Positions 43,740-54,700 of a stretch of DNA of 64,000 bases are shown here, piece by piece. The stretch comes from Paralithodes platypus (lineage: Eukaryota > Arthropoda > Malacostraca > Decapoda > Lithodidae). The stretch spans positions 2,825,072-2,889,071 of the forward strand of contig JAVRFV010002311.1 of NCBI GenBank assembly GCA_032716605.1, given 5' to 3'. The notes beneath the pieces were generated by a model. It saw nothing but the letters and a program-made list of their open reading frames with translations, had not been told where the DNA came from and did not search any database. Position 1 is the stretch's first letter. Each line of letters begins with the position of its first letter. The position numbers and the translations under genes were made by a program.

Positions 43740-44802
43740 TATCTATCTATCTATTGCCTGACGCCGTGATCCCCGAAGGGGTGACCACGAACGAACCGCC
43801 CCCATGCACCTCTGTCCCCAGTCAGTCGACGCCCCTCCCCCCCAACCAGCACCGCCTTCGTTCATGTAGTTCCTCACTCCATCCTTCCACCTCATATTCG
43901 GTCTACCTCTCCCCCTCTGACCCTCCACCTCGCTCTCGTACACCCTCTTAGTCATTATCTCGCTTTCCATACGTTCCATATGGCCGAACCATCTCAAGTT
44001 GTTCCTTTTCACACTTTCCAGCACATCTACCTCCACACCACACCTCCTTCTTACTTCCTCATTAGTCTGTCTATCCCTCCATGTAACTCCGCACGCACTC
44101 CTTAAGTAATTCATTTCCACTGCTCTCACTCTTGGTCTGAGTCTCTCAACCAACGTCCATGCTTCGCTTCCGTAAGTCAGTGTCGGGATTACCACACTGT
44201 CATGCAAGGACTTCTTCACTTCCATACTGACCACCCTATTTCTTGTTGCTGCTTTTAGCGTTCCTACAACCCTCTTCCCCTGTTGTACCTCTCCCGCACC
44301 TCTTCATCCATAGTCCCATCTTTACTCAACACACTGCCCAGATACTTAAAAGAGTTGACGATCTCCATAGCCTGACCGTTCAGCTTCACCTCACACTCTG
44401 TGACTTCACCCCTTTCGAAGACCATAACCTTGCTCTTCCCCGTATTTACCTTCAAATTCCGTTTTTCGCACACTGTTCCAAACTCATTTACCAGACCCTG
44501 CAACTCCCATTCATTATCACTCATCAGAACTGTATCATCCGCAAACAGCAGTATAGGTAGCTTCCACTCAATTCCCTCCCTTTTCAGCGATACACCAACA
44601 TCCACTGCTCTTGATAGTATTTCTTTCATAACTCCATCCATATATACAGTAAACAACCACGGGGACATCACACACCCCTGTTTCAAACCAACATTCAGGT
44701 CAAAGAACTCGCTCTGCTCACTCTCCACACGTACTGCCGCCTTTGCACCCTCATACATGCTCTTCACTGCTTTCAGCAACTTGCCCTCTACTCCGTATAT
44801 AT
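43740..44802 (-). pseudogene. 5'-truncated RTE-like LINE with 12-bp target duplication
   Basis: Flanked by GGCAATTTGTTC at 43728-43739 and 44803-44814. The 3' end is a TCTA run (plus strand) at 43740-43753. The frames cover RT motif B/C (LKQGCVMSPWLFTVYMDGV, then ILLFADDTVLMSD), followed by a frameshift near 44260 and the C-terminal TLTYGSEAWTLVERLRPR / RWFGHMERMES block. It inserted in the same direction as the host LINE. The catalytic FADD is present, but the N-terminal endonuclease and much of the RT are missing. Confidence 0.9.
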
Positions 44803-47560
44803 GGCAATTTGTTCCACCCACTAATCGAGTTGGTAGGAAATCTTTTACTTTTCAGATCAGATTTACTATTAAGCACTTTTAGTTTGTAGCTGTGACCTCT
44901 TGTTCTCTCACCTCCATCCCTCTCTATGAAGTTTTCTTGGTCGATTTTGTCAATATCTCTAACACATTTATATATCTGAATTTGCTGTCCTCGTTTCCTT
45001 CTCTGTTCCAGTGTAGGTAGATTCAATCTCTCGAGCCTCTCTTGGTACTCCAAATTTTCCAAACCTGGGATCATCCTCGTAGCTGCTCTCTGTACCCTCT
45101 CAATTTTGTGGATATGTTTCTTCATGTGAGGGGACCACACTACAGATGCATATTCCATCCTGGGTCTTATTATTGCCGTTATTATTTGTTTCATGGTGTT
45201 TTCATTAAGATAATTGAAAGACATCCTGATATTTGCCAATAGTGCTAGTGATTCTCTCACTATCTTATTTACGTGGCTTTCTGTAGACATGTTATCCTTA
45301 AATTCTATCCCCATGTCTTTTTCTTTTTCTGCTTTGGGAATCACTTCGTTTCCTAGTTTATAATCTTTTCTAGGTCTGTACTTGCTTTTACCCATTTCTA
45401 GAGTCTTACATTTCCCTGCATTGACCTCCATATTCCATTTGATGCTCCATTCATGGATCTTTTGCAAATCTGCTTGGAGCTCAAGGCAATCCTCCTGGGT
45501 TCTGATCGTTTTTAAGCAGCTTAGCATCGTCCGCAAACATGCTCATGTAGCTTGTTAGTCCCTCAGGTAAGTCATTTACAAATATTAGAAACATGATTGG
45601 GGCTAGGACAGATCCTTGTGGTACCCCACTCGTAATTTGAGTCCAGTTTGACGATTTCCCCCTTACTGTTGTTCTCATCTGTCTTCCGCTAAGGTAGCTC
45701 TCCATCCATTTCAGCAGTTTGTCTCCTACTTTTCCCTCATGTTTTAATTTCCACAGCAATCTCTTGTGTGGAACTTTGTCAAATGCCTTTTTAAAGTCTA
45801 GGTAGGCACAGTCTACCCATCCTTCCCTCTTGTCCACTGTGTCTATTACTCTAGAGTAAAAACTCAACAAGTTGCTTACACATGATCTGCCTCCTCTGAA
45901 TCCAAATTGTCGGTCAGTAATTAATCTTTTGGATTCCAGGTAGTTCACCCATTTGTCCCTTATTAATCCTTCCAGAATCTTCATGAGGATGCTCAATAGT
46001 GATACAGGTCTATAGTTCAGTGGTTTATCTCTGCTTCCTCCCTTAAATATAGGAATAATGTTTGCTCTTTTCCATTCTGTAGGTACTATCCCTGTGTCCA
46101 ATGATTTGGTCATTATGTCATATAACGGTATACTCAGTTCCTTAGCATTTTCTTTAATAATCCAGCCTGATACTCCGTCCGGTCCAGCGGCTTTGTTTGG
46201 ATCCACCTTACTCATTTTGTCTATGAGCTCTGGTCTGTTAAATGTGACTGCCAGCATTTCCTCTGTACCTATCTCATTGGTTTCTGGTGCAATGAATTCT
46301 CCTTTTGTAAATACTGATGCAAAATTTTGATTCAGTTCTTCCGCAATCTCTGTATCCTCTTCTATGATTCTGTTTCCACTTTTAATCTTTACGATCGTGG
46401 TTTTTATCTTCCTTTTGCCGTTTACAAACTTGATTTTTTTTTTTGGATTCTTTTCATAGTTCTCCACTATCCCTTTCTCATGGTTTGCCTCTGACCTCCT
46501 CCTCATTTCTGTGTATTTGTTTCTCTCCTCTTTATACTTTTGCCTGTTATCTTCCGAATCCCAGTTTCTCATCTTTTTCCAGGCTTTGTTTTTTGCTTCC
46601 TGTGCTTGCCTACATTCGCGGTTAAACCATACTTTGCGATTACTTTTTTTCCTTTTATTAATGTACTTAGGGACAAAAGTTTTTATACCAGTATCATAGA
46701 TCTTCATGAATGCCTTGAGTTTTTTGTCTACCTCACTTTCAGATAACACCTGATCCCAATTTTGTGACTTGAAAAAATCCCGTAGTCCTTCGAAATCGGT
46801 TCTGGAATACATCCAGTGATTTTCCTTGTGCTTTTCCCTTCCCTTGGGTAGATTATACTTCAATAGTAAGTCTATGTCTAGAACTGCATGGTCGCTTTTT
46901 CCTAGTGGGCATAGGTACTGAATACTTTGAACCTCCTCCTCCCTTCTTGTGAATAGAAGGTCCAATCTAGCTGGTTGATCACTTCCCCTTACTCTTGTTG
47001 ACTCTTTTACATGTTGGTATATAGAATTTTCCATGGCCATACTTAAAAATTCATAGCCCCAACTTTCCTCTCCTGCTCCGGCTTCAAGATCTTCCCAATT
47101 CACTTCCTTGCAGTTAAAGTCCCCACACATGACTATTTCATCCTTTGAAGCCAAGATATTTCCTAGCACACTAATTGTTTCCTTACGCATTAGGCTATGC
47201 TCCTCCTTACCCCATGTCTTCATCTTGGGAGGTACATACGCTACTATCACCACTATTTTTTCGTTTCCACCAATCTCTATTGCTAAAACTTCTGCTGTTG
47301 AAGTTACTAGTTTTATCTCAGACACAATCAAATCTTTCCTAGTAAGGATGCACACTCTACCTCCATGTCGAAATTTTCTGTCCCTCCTCCAAATCCTGTA
47401 TTCAGACCATCCTAGCAAATTTATATCGAGGTCTTCTCTTAGTTTTGTCTCAGTGAGACATACTGTACTATTTCTGGTTTCTTAGTATTGAGTAAGTCTG
47501 TTAGTTCTAGTTTCTTAGAGATTAGCCCATCGACATTGCTATATAGAATCGTTATACTTT
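44803..47560 (-). pseudogene. CR1-like LINE ORF2 (endonuclease and reverse transcriptase), two frameshifts
   Basis: The endonuclease starts at YSNVDGLISKKLELTDLL (about 47550). A one-base shift near 47460 leads into the long frame 47418-45481 with MCGDFNCKEVNWEDLEAGAG, ARLDLLFTRREEEV and YLCPLGKSDHAVLDIDL. The RT follows, with EWKRANIIPIFKGGSRDK, NYRPVSLLSILMKILE, motif A AYLDFKKAFDKVPHKR, motif B SGVPQGSVLAPIMF and motif C FADDAKLL. A second shift in a short T run near 45515 moves to the last frame (45536-44815), holding GKCKTLEMGKSKYRP, RPRMEYASVVWSPHMKK and RGHSYKL. Apart from these two indels the enzyme is intact, so this is a young copy. Confidence 0.9.
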
Positions 47561-47711
47561 CTAGTCCCCCATTACCTGCTCCAAGCCCCTTATCTGCGGC
47601 GGTCTGTTCCCTACCCTCTTTTACTTTTAGTTTCTTTTTACCGAAAGTTTCATAATCTTCCCCTTTCTTACTCCGTAAAATAACTTATTCTTTTCTTGTT
47701 CTGTCCTCTTG

Positions 47712-48467
47712 CTATTTTCCTCCTTGGCGGTTTTTCCTTAGTTCAGCCTCCTTCTTTCTCTCTTCTTCTGGTAAGTCTCGCCTGATGTAGATTTTGTCCT
47801 TACCCTCTAACCCTTTTAGCCTAGCCGCTACTGCCATGATTTCATCACATGTCCTTCTTGACTTAAATTCGATTTTTACCAGTCTATTGTATTCCTTTGT
47901 ATATTTTCCCAGCCTAAACATGTCTAATATTTCCTCCTTCCAGGTGTCCTCCTCATCTTTAATAGATTCCAGAATCTTGTTAATGCGACCTTCATCCTGT
48001 TCTTTTCGTTTTGTCCAGTCTAGTTCCTCCTTTTCTTCCACCCCTGATATTATGAGGCAGTTAGCCCTACGACTTTCTTCCTGGATGGCCTGAGAGTTTT
48101 CGTGGATGCCTTGCTTAACCATACTTTTTACCTGGTCCTTTATCCTAACATCTTGCTGTTTCTGTTCATCCAATATCTTCCTGAATTTGTCACTGTGTGC
48201 CTTCCTTACACTGTCTAAATCTTTTACCACTTGGTCTCTAGTCATGCCCCAAGCATTTTTACCTTCAGAGATACTGGTGTCTAGCCTAGTCATTATCACT
48301 GCCTTTTCTCTCTCCACTAACTCCAACCTGTTCTTCAACTCACCATTCTCTGTAACAATTTCCTTCTTAACTATCTCCAAGCCGGTCACTCGGTCCTCCA
48401 AGTTCTTGATTTTGTTCAACAGCATGAAGCAAAATTTTCCTGTGTCCTCAGTCGTCCATGTTGTCAT
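47712..48467 (-). CDS. LINE ORF1 (coiled-coil RNA-binding protein)
   Basis: A 251-residue uninterrupted frame. The N-terminal half is a predicted coiled coil (LLNKIKNLEDRVTGLEIVKK, ENGELKNRLELVEREKAVI). The C-terminal half has an RRM-like section starting NCLIISGVEEKEELD and ending LVKIEFKSRRTCDEIMAVA, then IYIRRDLPEEERKKEAELR. It forms the element RNA particle in L1/CR1-type LINEs. It sits 150-250 bp upstream of ORF2, as expected for a bicistronic element. The start at 48467 is the first ATG in the frame; a short Gly/Asp-rich upstream section is also open. Confidence 0.8.
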   Translation of the reverse strand: MTTWTTEDTGKFCFMLLNKIKNLEDRVTGLEIVKKEIVTENGELKNRLELVEREKAVIMTRLDTSISEGKNAWGMTRDQVVKDLDSVRKAHSDKFRKILDEQKQQDVRIKDQVKSMVKQGIHENSQAIQEESRRANCLIISGVEEKEELDWTKRKEQDEGRINKILESIKDEEDTWKEEILDMFRLGKYTKEYNRLVKIEFKSRRTCDEIMAVAARLKGLEGKDKIYIRRDLPEEERKKEAELRKNRQGGK

Positions 48468-48574
48468 GAAACCGGGAAAATCCGGCTCTCCCTCCGATTC
48501 GTCACTCCCGCCTTTATCACCCCTCCCCCCTCAGCCCCCTCGTCACCTACATTCACCATCTTCCCCACCTATTT

Positions 48575-49504
48575 CCTCTTGAAGTTGTGTGCCTATGGGC
48601 CTGCCAGCGGTGGGTAGAAGTTCTTTGTATGTGGTGAAGAACACAGATTCTCCCATGTGGATCATGGTGGAAAATATTAGAATAGTTAAAAAGGGCATCC
48701 ATGAGATATCCGCCAAGTTTGCGATCCTCGAGAAGCGTATTAGAGAGTCCATATGCTCCCGTGGTAATGGCGGCCGATGTCAGGGAGACAAATAACAAGG
48801 GCTTCCTGCCTGTGCGGTCCATCAGAGATAAGAAAAGAACAATGCCCAGAAGGCCCATCACTGCCACCATTATCGCACACAAATAAGGAGACAAGCTTGT
48901 GTGTGTGTCCTGAAGAATGGGTACTAAATAGGCTGTGGTTGTATACCCACCGCTGAAACCCAAAAGTACCGTCGATAACACCAGCAGACCAAACATTCGC
49001 ACATACTGAGGCTTGAACAGTAATTTGAGTTGTTGATATGGGCCGGTAACAGGGTTGTTATCAGCTTCATGAATCATAGAAAGTAATTCGATCTGCGGGT
49101 AAAGATGGCCTCCCCTGAAGAATATAAGAGAACTGTGCGCTTCGGGAAGCAGAGGATGGTTACACCAAAGCAGGACAGGGACAATATCTGCAAGTCGATG
49201 CCGGAACTTCCCACCAGGATGGGCAAGATGACTCCGGAATGAGTGGCCAGATGCATTATCCCAAAGTGTCTCCCTCGGCCGTCATCTTGCGATAATTATG
49301 TCCATCATGTACGTCAGTGTTGCGGGAAACATGAGAGCCGAAGTAATGCCCAGGATGAAAAAGGCCAAAAGTAAGAGCCATTTGAACGGAGCGAAGTATA
49401 CGATGAGCTACGCAGTCCGATGAGTAGGTTTCGTTGACCGAGGCTGCTCAGTAGTGGTTCAGTGAAGGAAATTCCTGCAGCAGCTCCGAGGTATACCATG
49501 CTTC
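48575..49504 (-). pseudogene. Sugar-transporter (MFS) exon 3, frameshifted
   Basis: Minus-strand translations give MFS sugar-transporter (trehalose/glucose type) segments in order but in different frames. SMVYLGAAAGISFTEPLLSS comes first (from 49504), then PFKWLLLLAFFILG..MFPAT, RGRHFGIMHLATHSGVILP, and FKPQYVRMFGLLVLSTVLLG with MDRTGRKPLLF. The last is ISWMPFLTILIFSTMIHMG with ELLPTAGRPIG, near 48600-48700. At least four frame changes are needed, so this copy is broken. The 5' edge is an acceptor CCACAG/GAAGC, and its phase (1) fits exon 2. It is cut by the LINE at about 48575, and the last membrane segments are missing. Confidence 0.8.
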
Positions 49505-50089
49505 CTGTGGGTCAAAACATATTGGGTCAGTTTTATCTGACTGGGTTTTTGTATTTGTTTCTGTTTGTAAATTAGTATACTGTACATTGATTTTATTATT
49601 TTTTTTTTTTTAGTTTCCTCCCTAGACCTTTATCAAGCTTTAAAAAACACCCCCAAGACCCCCCTTCAAGATAAATATATACATTGATGCCTAGTTTCTA
49701 CCTGCAAGTAAACATGATCGGACATAATGTCTGCAACTGTGAACTGAAAAATATAGATTCGGAATCAAAAGTTCGTACCGGTACCCATTTTTGATATTGG
49801 GCCATGTAGTTTGATTATATGCATTTGAGGTTTATACACACACTTTCTAGGGTCTTATTTTACTTGGCAACATTGCAAAATTGGCTAAAAATGTCTTTCC
49901 CAAATGAGGTAACCCAAGACTAATTGGTATGATAGAGAAAGATGCCTTCTGTAGATATGCAGTTAAGATGGTCGAGCATGGACTATGGTATGACCAATTT
50001 TTAAGTACAGTATTGGTAGGCCTATGGTACTTTTCTTTTCAATATATACCGTACTGTACATTTTGATAATGGAAAAAACCCTGATGCAC
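49505..50089. other. Transporter intron sequence with a dispersed-repeat fragment
   Basis: No gene. 49610-49685 is an inverted fragment of the host repeat seen at 37867. A T run lies at 49599-49611. Confidence 0.5.
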
Positions 50090-50612
50090 TTTTTTTTTTT
50101 TTTTTTTTTTTTCTATGTGATTGAGGGAGGCAAAAGGCATAACTGCCTATAGCGAGTGCCTCCCCCATAGTTGAAAGAGTGACAGGGCCAAAATCAAGGG
50201 ACGTTCGAGCCAAAATGCCTGGACACACGGAGTTTGAAGCAATTTAAGTCATAGGAAGAGGGAAAGACTGATTCTGGGAGAGAGTTCCAGAGCTCAGCTG
50301 TTGAGTAGAAGAAAGTTTGAGAGTAACGTTTCTTTGGAGAGTTGCACAGAGTAGGGGTGGGATTGAGTTGCAAGACGGGTACCACGTGCCCTACGTAAAG
50401 GAGGTGGTATGCACTGGGATAGCTCTGAGGAACACTGATTATTATAGTAGCGATAGAATAGCGAGAGAGATGCAACATTGCGGCGGAGAGAGAGAGATTG
50501 CAGAGAGTTGGTGAGTGGACGGGAGTTAATGATACGAAAGGCCTTCCTTTCAACTTTGTCTAGGAGAGCGGTGTGGGAGGAACCTCCCCACACATGTGAA
50601 CAATACTCAATA
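50090..50612 (-). pseudogene. 3' fragment of a LINE with poly-A tail
   Basis: Two overlapping minus frames carry the LINE C-terminal blocks: CIEYCSHVWGGS, TALLDKVERKAFRIINSRPL, TNSLQSLSLRRNVASLSLFY, then FYSTAELWNSLPESVFPSSY. The poly-T run at 50090-50112 is its poly-A tail. The family matches the copy at 51040-51967 in opposite orientation. Confidence 0.8.
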
Positions 50613-50762
50613 CAAGGGCACTACTATAGTCTGTTTATTTCAGGCTGACAGTAAATTGCAATATCCTCAAAAACTATTAGGGCTAAACATGAGGGAGAAG
50701 GAGGTCCAGGAAAAAAAAAACAAGCATCCCCCCCCCCCACTCCCTCTTATAAACTGCCTTAC

Positions 50763-50901
50763 CAAAGAGAGGCACTTGGTAGGGGTGGAGAAACACTGTG
50801 GCGCCAGGATCGGTAGTAAGCATGGGTATGGTGGCGCCAGAAAACCCAAATGCCAGACCAGATGCCAGTTGGATGTGAACCATTATCAGCGATGCCAGGG
50901 C
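50763..50901 (-). CDS. Sugar-transporter (MFS) exon 2, first membrane segment
   Basis: A 139-bp exon with a clear acceptor (CCCGACAG/GCCCTGG, exon begins at 50901) and donor (CTCTTTG/GTAAGG, exon ends at 50763). It encodes 46 residues and one base. ASLIMVHIQLASGLAFGFSG forms the first transmembrane helix, followed by ATIPMLTTDPGATVFL and HPYQVPLF. The splice phases (0 in, 1 out) match the exon ends at 54065 and 49504. This points to a spliced gene, not a processed copy. This exon itself is undamaged. Confidence 0.7.
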
Positions 50902-51039
50902 CTGTCGGGACAACAATGGTTAATTTTTCAAACTTATTTTTTGTCGTTGAGCCATTCGCAAATCAATTTTACTGCTATAACAGCTAGTGATTCTCGAATG
51001 GACCCGAAAAAATGCTAGTGTGATACCTGCTTTAATGAG

Positions 51040-51967
51040 CATGGTGTCTAAAATTCTACATTACACTATTCAACTAGCCTCCCACAACATCACTCACAGC
51101 AGGAACTCCAAAACTCATGGAAGGAGGCCATAAAGCACCTATCTTCTGATCTCTCTACTATCTCTAATTGGGGCAGAGAAAACCTTGTTACTTTCAAGGC
51201 TTCCAAAACTCAATTTCTCCATCTATCTACTCGTCGCCCCCTTCCAGAAAACTATGACATACCGTACTCTTCAACAACATACAAATATACCCTTCATCTT
51301 TTCTTAATATTCTCGGTGTCCCTTTTTCTTCTGATCTCTCTTGGAAAGATCATATTACCACTCTTGCTAAAACAGCTTCCCAGAAGCTGGGTTTGCTCAA
51401 CCGCTTCTGGGGGTTCTTTACCCCTGCACAGCTTCTTGCTCTGTACAGGAGCACAGTGCGTCCATGTATCGAGTATTGTTCACACGTGTGGGGAGGATCC
51501 TTTCGCACAGCACTTATAGACAATGTAGAAAAGAAAGCCTTCTGTCTCATTAACTCCTGTCCACTCACCAATTCTCTGCAGTCTCTCTCTCTTCGCCGTA
51601 ATGTTGCATCTCTCTCATTATTCTACCGCTAAAGCCTATTACAATAATCAGTATTCCTTAGAGCTCTCTTCGTTGAGCACGAAGCACCTGTCTTGCAATA
51701 CAATCCCACCCCTACTCTGTGCAACTCTCTAACCCAAGAATGAAAAGTTATTCTCAATCTTTCTCTATTCAACTGCTGAGCTCTGGAACTCTCTCAGAAT
51801 CAGTCTTTCCCTCTTCCTATGACTTAAATTGCTTCAAACTCCGTGTGTTGAGGCATTTTGGCTCGAACGTCCCTTGATTTTGACCCAGTCACTGTTTCAA
51901 ATCCTGGGGAAGGCACTCGCCACAGGCAGTTCTTCCTTTTTTTTCTCCCTCACTCACATAGAAAAAA
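51040..51967 (+). pseudogene. LINE fragment (RT C-terminal part and 3' end)
   Basis: Shifting frames contain YRSTVRPCIEYCSHVWGGSF (51445-51500), NVEKKAFCLINSCPLTNSL and LQSLSLRRNVASLSLFY. The 3' end is at about 51960 (ACATAGAAAAAA). The upstream part (51040-51400) is in pieces with stops. It lies inside the transporter intron. Confidence 0.8.
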
Positions 51968-52038
51968 ATCAAGAAAAGAAACAGTAGCCTGATTCGGCAG
52001 TAATTCTACATCGTTCGTATTTTCACATAAAATGTAAA

Positions 52039-52446
52039 GTTGTTGTTGCTCCCCAGACTGCCTGGCCGAACAGCCCCAAGGCCCCGAGCAAGGCCAAGGC
52101 CATAACCGAGCGCCCCCACAGAACCCTCCCTGCCTACCACAATAAAGCCTGGGTGACCGAAGCCACTCCATGGCGGGGAGCTGAGGAGGGTGCGGAAACG
52201 CCCGGAAAATCAATCCCTACCCAGGGCCCTGTGTCCCTCAGCAATTATGAAGAGAAAGTTGAGGGGCAAAGGAAAAATGTGACGCTTTGGCTTCCAATCT
52301 TGGTAGATTGGGAGGTCAAACCACGGAAGAGACGCCGTCACTTGAGATCTAGAAAATATATAAGTACTGTAAAAGGAACAGTCAGAGTAAGCTATGGGTA
52401 TGGCAGAGATCGCTCAGTTCTCACTCTGATAGACAAGCCCATGACC
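52039..52446 (-). mobile_element. SINE-like retroposon with (AAC)n tail, copy 3
   Basis: Inverted relative to copies 1 and 2: (GTT)3 at 52039-52048 is the tail and the head ends near 52446 (GCCCATGACC). The body is nearly identical to the others, without the long poly-T. Confidence 0.85.
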
Positions 52447-52819
52447 AAATTTTTTTTTTTATTTTTTCTCTATATTCCAACTTACTTCCTCTCGGGCATA
52501 GGCTGAGAGCCTTAACATTCACCGCTTTACAATGAACAGTGAAGCCTGTGAGGTCTTGTTCCAGTCTAGGGAGTGAGACATGTGAAGCACGTAGAGTACC
52601 ACAAGCACCTGCCATCTTGCCTTCACATGAGGCACGGTGCTCACTCATGGCCCGAAACGACCCCATCTCTGAAGCCACCTCGTTCCCGTGCTTCACAGTC
52701 TCACCCCCTACACTCGGACTCTCACACTTACACACACACAACGCCACCTGTTGAGCAGATAACTCACCAGGCATTGCACCCCTATAGCATATTTTGAATA
52801 TGGGAATATTCATACAGTG
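52447..52819. other. No recognisable feature
   Basis: A T run at 52451-52462, then sequence with short open frames on both strands that match no family known to me. Confidence 0.4.
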
Positions 52820-53100
52820 CTATTTAATCAGGGAACAATGAGGGTATTTTATTGACGTTTCGGTGGGCTTGTGGTAATGCACTGATACCAGGTACAGCAC
52901 AAATTCCATCCCAATAATATCTTCCCATTGATACATCAGGATTTGAACCCGGGACCTTTGGATTACCAGGCCAGTGGCAAGACCACTCCACCACACCTCC
53001 CCACACATCCACTACACATGTAGTGTAATGAGTACCGTACTTCCACTGCACATTTGTTATATTATAGTTGGGTAGTCACATATTTTACTTATTTATGGCT
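52820..53100. repeat. Dispersed repeat containing a tRNA-like segment
   Basis: GGGAACAATGAG and TGGTAATGCACTGATA are shared with 37556-37615. On the minus strand, 52930-53000 looks tRNA-derived: box A TGGTGGAGTGG (52993-52983) and box B GGTTCAAATCC (52949-52939). It is probably a SINE remnant, since no full cloverleaf is evident. Confidence 0.55.
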
Positions 53101-53632
53101 TTTCCTATTAATACAGTCTAGCGTCGATTGCCTGTTTCTCCACGGCAGTAAACACCTTCATGATAAGCGTTTTCAACTAAATTATATCAATGAAAGGCAT
53201 TAATCGAGACATAAGCCCAATATCTCTCGCCAGGAAAAAATCGACGCCTAGAGGGCACGAAAGGTCTTCATATAGAAAACAAAATGAGGCGAAGGGTCTC
53301 AAAATCGCCAAACTGTGGGAACGAACGTCTTAAAACCTCAAAACTCATGTCTTTTTTTTTCAAGTACCGGTACCAGTAAATCCAGAGGAGTTCACTAGTA
53401 CACAACAGTTTACCACAGTTTATTAACCCTTTTGGGACGTCACAAATGTCCGCTAATTCCCCTCTTATTTGCTGCTATATAGGTGAACAGAGGCATCCAA
53501 TGTTAGTAGATTTGCGAATTTTTCTTGTCCTGCCCGGGAATTGAACTCGGGTCCTCTCGGTTTTAAGAAAAGCTCAAACCAGTTTTATCGAAAATTGCGT
53601 GTAATAAAGCCATGAAAGTCTTACTGAATACC
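53101..53632. other. Non-coding, dispersed-repeat remnants
   Basis: Blocks resembling 37690-37830 in inverse orientation (TTTTAAGAC, ATTTTTTCCTGGCGAG-like). A box-B-like GAGTTCAATTCCCGG on the minus strand near 53530-53550 hints at another SINE scrap. Confidence 0.4.
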
Positions 53633-53634
53633 TA

Positions 53635-54050
53635 CAGTAGACCCTCACTCTTTTGGACTAATTGGGGGAGACCCCTGTCCGAAAGTGTCAAAAGTCCGAA
53701 AGGGCCGAGTCCGAACTCACACTTCAGCCTTTCAGACAAATCCGAAAGGCTGAAATAATGTCCGAAGTTTATAAGTCCGAATACACATTCACCTAACCAG
53801 ACAAGTCCGAAACTCGGCTCTTTGGTCCGAATGCGATTACATTTTTCTCAGCCTTTCGGACAAATCCGAAAGGCTGAAGCATGAGTCCGAAATTAAATGT
53901 AGTCCGAAAGTGTAGTCCGAAAAGGATGGAGGTATTTTTTCAGCCTTTCGGACAAATCCGAAAGGCTGAACCATGAGTTCGAATTGAAATGCTTGTCCGA
54001 AAGCCTTGGAATTCCGAAAGAGTGAAGTACGAAAGAGCGAGGGTTTACTG
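53635..54050. mobile_element. TA-flanked Tigger-type MITE with three hairpins
   Basis: Begins CAGTAGACCCTCACTCTTT and ends with the inverted AAAGAGCGAGGGTTTACTG. TA lies at 53633-53634 and 54051-54052. The 416-bp body is full of TCCGAAAG-type motifs and has no coding frame. It sits in intron 1 of the transporter, 14 bp from the exon-1 donor. Confidence 0.9.
53724..53969. repeat. Three copies of a 30-nt hairpin within the MITE
   Basis: 53724-53753, 53848-53877 and 53940-53969 each form a 13-bp stem (TCAGCCTTTCGGA with TCCGAAAGGCTGA) and a 4-base loop. The first copy has one mismatch (CAGA for CGGA). The stem core echoes the terminal-repeat motif. Confidence 0.95.
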
Positions 54051-54064
54051 TATTATCAAAATAC

Positions 54065-54676
54065 CTGTGTAGCAAAGGTGAATTTCGAAGTGAGGAAAAT
54101 GCTGACGCGCGACTGTCTTCTGGACTGGGTTGGCAGGTTATCCAGCTGAATCTCCCGTTCGCTCTTCCTCCGCATGCCGAGATCCCTTGGGCCCGTTTCC
54201 TCGATTTCTGCAATCTGTGCAAACTGTACCTTCTGAAATTCCCTGCGGCTCCTGTGGTCATTGTCCACTGCCATTTGTGGATCTTCGTTCATCCTCCAAT
54301 TTTCCTTTTTGATCTCTGAATTTTTGAGAATTGGCTTTTGGGATTCACGACGTTGTTGGTTTTGGTCACATGGTGCAGCCGTTTCCATGCCAGGGTCGAG
54401 CTTCGTACAAATGATGACTTGCTTTGGCTGATCAGGTACGTCATTGCTCTTCTTGCATTTTTCAGTATCCCCACTTTGCTCTTGGTTGACCGTCTTAGCT
54501 TCTTCATGATCATCATTGTGCTTTATGCTTTTTCTTGGGGCTCCGCTGCTCCCGTGGCTATTTGTCTCAAAATTCATGGGGTTGCCAGTATCCTTCGTGT
54601 GATGTATTCGGTCCCCGCTTATCCCGGAGTCATCTGTTGTGGCAATGTCAAATTCACCGTTGGTCGTAATTTGTGT
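54065..54676 (-). CDS. Sugar-transporter exon 1, long N-terminal cytosolic region
   Basis: The minus-strand frame is open from about 54676 down to a donor ACACAG/GTATTT (exon ends at 54065, phase 0). It is a hydrophilic, Asn/Asp/Glu/Lys-rich region (NDDHEEAKTVNQEQSGDTEK) ending RVSIFLTSKFTFATQ, which would run directly into the first membrane helix of exon 2. The first in-frame ATG is at 54577. An ATG at about 54759 (MKQETPAPPRDNEE) lies in another frame. The real start may be separated by a frameshift or by a short intron ending in CATTCAG at about 54692. I infer its membership in the gene from matching phase and order. Confidence 0.55.
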
Positions 54677-54700
54677 AGCACTTGTTTCGGATCCTGAATG

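Larger units (their letters stand above)
43601..48570 (-). mobile_element. Nearly complete CR1-like LINE
   Basis: Reads leftward: ORF1 (48467-47712), ORF2 endonuclease-RT (about 47560-44815) and a C-terminal tail continuing beyond an RTE insertion to about 43600. It lies directly against the last exon piece of a transporter gene (48575) in the same orientation. Confidence 0.85.
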
